A stretch of 7,496 bases of DNA from Robiginitomaculum sp. (lineage in GTDB: Bacteria; Pseudomonadota; Alphaproteobacteria; Caulobacterales; Maricaulaceae): NCBI GenBank assembly GCA_016765255.1, contig JAESQI010000079.1, forward strand, positions 1-7,496, given 5' to 3'. The notes beneath the pieces were generated by a model that searched no databases, was not told where the DNA came from, and saw only the letters and a program-made list of their open reading frames with translations. Below, one piece after another: positions 6,404-7,496 of the stretch; the first letter of the stretch is position 1, and each line of letters begins with the position of its first letter. The position numbers and the translations under genes were made by a program.

Positions 6404-7496
6404 ATGTCTGTTGCTGAACTTACGAAACTGCCGCTAATTGTTGGCGCATTTGGGCTACTCGTGGCACTTATTCTTTATTTTGTTGTCAAAAAATATCCAG
6501 AAGGAGACGAGGCCGTTAAGAAAATTGGCGACCAAATTCATCTCGGCGCTATGGTGTTCATGAAACGCGAATACAAAATGCTGACCATGTTTTTGCTGGT
6601 ATTGACTATCATTGTTTGGCTGGCGCTGGGCAAGGAAACCGGTATTGCGGTTATTGTCGGGGCTGTGTCCTCGTCTATCGCAGGTTGGCTCGGCATGTAT
6701 GCGGCCACCAAAGCTAATGTGCGCACAGCAACGGCGGCCAAAGATCACGGCGCAGCCAAAGCACTCACCGTTGCATTTTTTGGCGGCTCCATCATGGGGC
6801 TTTGTGTTGCCGCTCTTGGCCTGATCGGTCTTGGCGGATTATTTATGGTGTATGGTCTGGGCGGCGATTTGTCGGCTGAATCCCTGTCCCATAATGTACA
6901 CGCGCTTGAAGGTTTTGGCATTGGCGCGTCTTGTGTGGCTTTGTTCTCGCGCATTGGCGGCGGTATCTTTACTAAATCCGCCGACATTGGCGCTGACCTT
7001 GTTGGCAAGCTTGAAGTGGGTATCCCCGAAGACGACCCCCGCAATCCGGGCGTCATCGCCGATAATGTCGGTGATAATGTTGGTGATGTTGCTGGTATGG
7101 GTAGTGATATTTTCGAAAGCTATTGCGGCGCCATGATCGCCTCTATCGCCATTGCCGCGACTATGGGCAGCACGACATTGATGTTCTTGCCTTTGGCACT
7201 TTCAACGATTGGATTGATCGCATCTATCTTGATGATCGGTGTTGTTAAGATGAGCTCCGGTGCGGCTCCGGCGACAGCACTGCGCACGGGTACATTGGGT
7301 GCGCCGGTTATCTTCTTGGCGGCGGCTTATTTCATGATGCAAGGCATGGGTATCGAAACAAAATACTGGTGGGCCGTGGTTTGCGGTGCGGCGGGCGGCG
7401 TGGCCATTGGCCTTATCACCGAATATTATACGGGCGGTAAGCCTGTGCGTAAAATCGCCAAGTCCGGCGAGACCGGCCCCGCGACCGTTATGATAA
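6404..7496 (+). CDS. hppA: Membrane-bound ion-translocating pyrophosphatase, 3'-truncated by window edge
   Basis: Integral-membrane pyrophosphatase that couples PPi hydrolysis to H+ and/or Na+ pumping. The frame is open for 364 residues to the window end, about half of the usual 660-770. Seen: an N-terminal helix (about 10-29), IHLGAMVFMKREYKML at 45-60, further membrane helices, and the catalytic set GADLVGK at 196-202, EDDPRNP at 209-215 and DNVGDNVGDVAGMGSD at 220-235, followed by FESY with the semi-conserved Glu 238. The GMGSDIFESY form, the IHLGAMVF/KREYK region and SGETGPAT near the visible end resemble K+-dependent enzymes more than the Rhodospirillum-type K+-independent proton pump. 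The diagnostic Ala/Lys position lies beyond the window, so ion specificity stays open. The start is ATG 6404 after a strong AGGGGGGA ribosome site (6393-6400). It lies 76 bp downstream of ppa on the same strand, with no clear terminator between them. Confidence 0.95.
   Translation, partial: MSVAELTKLPLIVGAFGLLVALILYFVVKKYPEGDEAVKKIGDQIHLGAMVFMKREYKMLTMFLLVLTIIVWLALGKETGIAVIVGAVSSSIAGWLGMYAATKANVRTATAAKDHGAAKALTVAFFGGSIMGLCVAALGLIGLGGLFMVYGLGGDLSAESLSHNVHALEGFGIGASCVALFSRIGGGIFTKSADIGADLVGKLEVGIPEDDPRNPGVIADNVGDNVGDVAGMGSDIFESYCGAMIASIAIAATMGSTTLMFLPLALSTIGLIASILMIGVVKMSSGAAPATALRTGTLGAPVIFLAAAYFMMQGMGIETKYWWAVVCGAAGGVAIGLITEYYTGGKPVRKIAKSGETGPATVMI

Overview
The window looks like a chromosomal stretch of an alphaproteobacterium of moderate G+C. 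The evidence is protein style: the argininosuccinate synthase carries alphaproteobacterial-looking segments such as APFSVDANLLHTSSEGK, and the soluble pyrophosphatase opens in the form common in that class (IPVG.NPP..., VNVIIEVPLGGEPIKYEM-like). A marine lineage such as Maricaulales/Hyphomonadaceae is only a guess. No RNA gene, CRISPR array or insertion sequence was seen.

Layout. The left edge (to 728, +) holds the C-terminal part of a CPBP-family (CAAX-protease-like) membrane protein. It is followed by argG (from 784, +). The argG frame is stopped by an in-frame TAA at 1882-1884, yet the reading frame continues for 41 more sense codons that clearly encode the normal ArgG C-terminus, ending at TAG 2008-2010. 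Facing argG, with stop codons overlapping inside the four bases TTAG, is an AT-rich gene for an AAA-type ATPase with a C-terminal DUF4143 (PD-(D/E)XK-like) domain (2007-3425, -). It resembles a horizontally acquired islet. Its upstream region (3467-3535) has an imperfect 28-bp direct repeat that brackets a candidate promoter.

Next is a membrane-anchored LytTR transcription regulator (3532-4413, -), divergent from a family 3 acyltransferase of the OpgC/MdoC type (4568-5746, +). Their shared 154-bp intergenic region contains four copies of a TCCC-centred 10-mer spaced at exactly 20 bp. This is the best candidate for an undescribed regulatory element here and a natural target for the LytTR protein.

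The right end holds two pyrophosphatases in tandem: the soluble family I enzyme ppa (5800-6327, +) and the ion-pumping membrane enzyme hppA (from 6404, +, cut by the window edge after 364 residues).

How the parts may work together. ArgG releases PPi, and both pyrophosphatases consume it, one as heat and one as an ion gradient; this link is metabolic only, not an operon. The lytTR/acyltransferase pair reads as a self-contained membrane-sensing module controlling an envelope glucan or lipid modification. The most notable points are the disrupted argG reading frame, the 20-bp phased array, and the repeat-flanked promoter of the ATPase islet.
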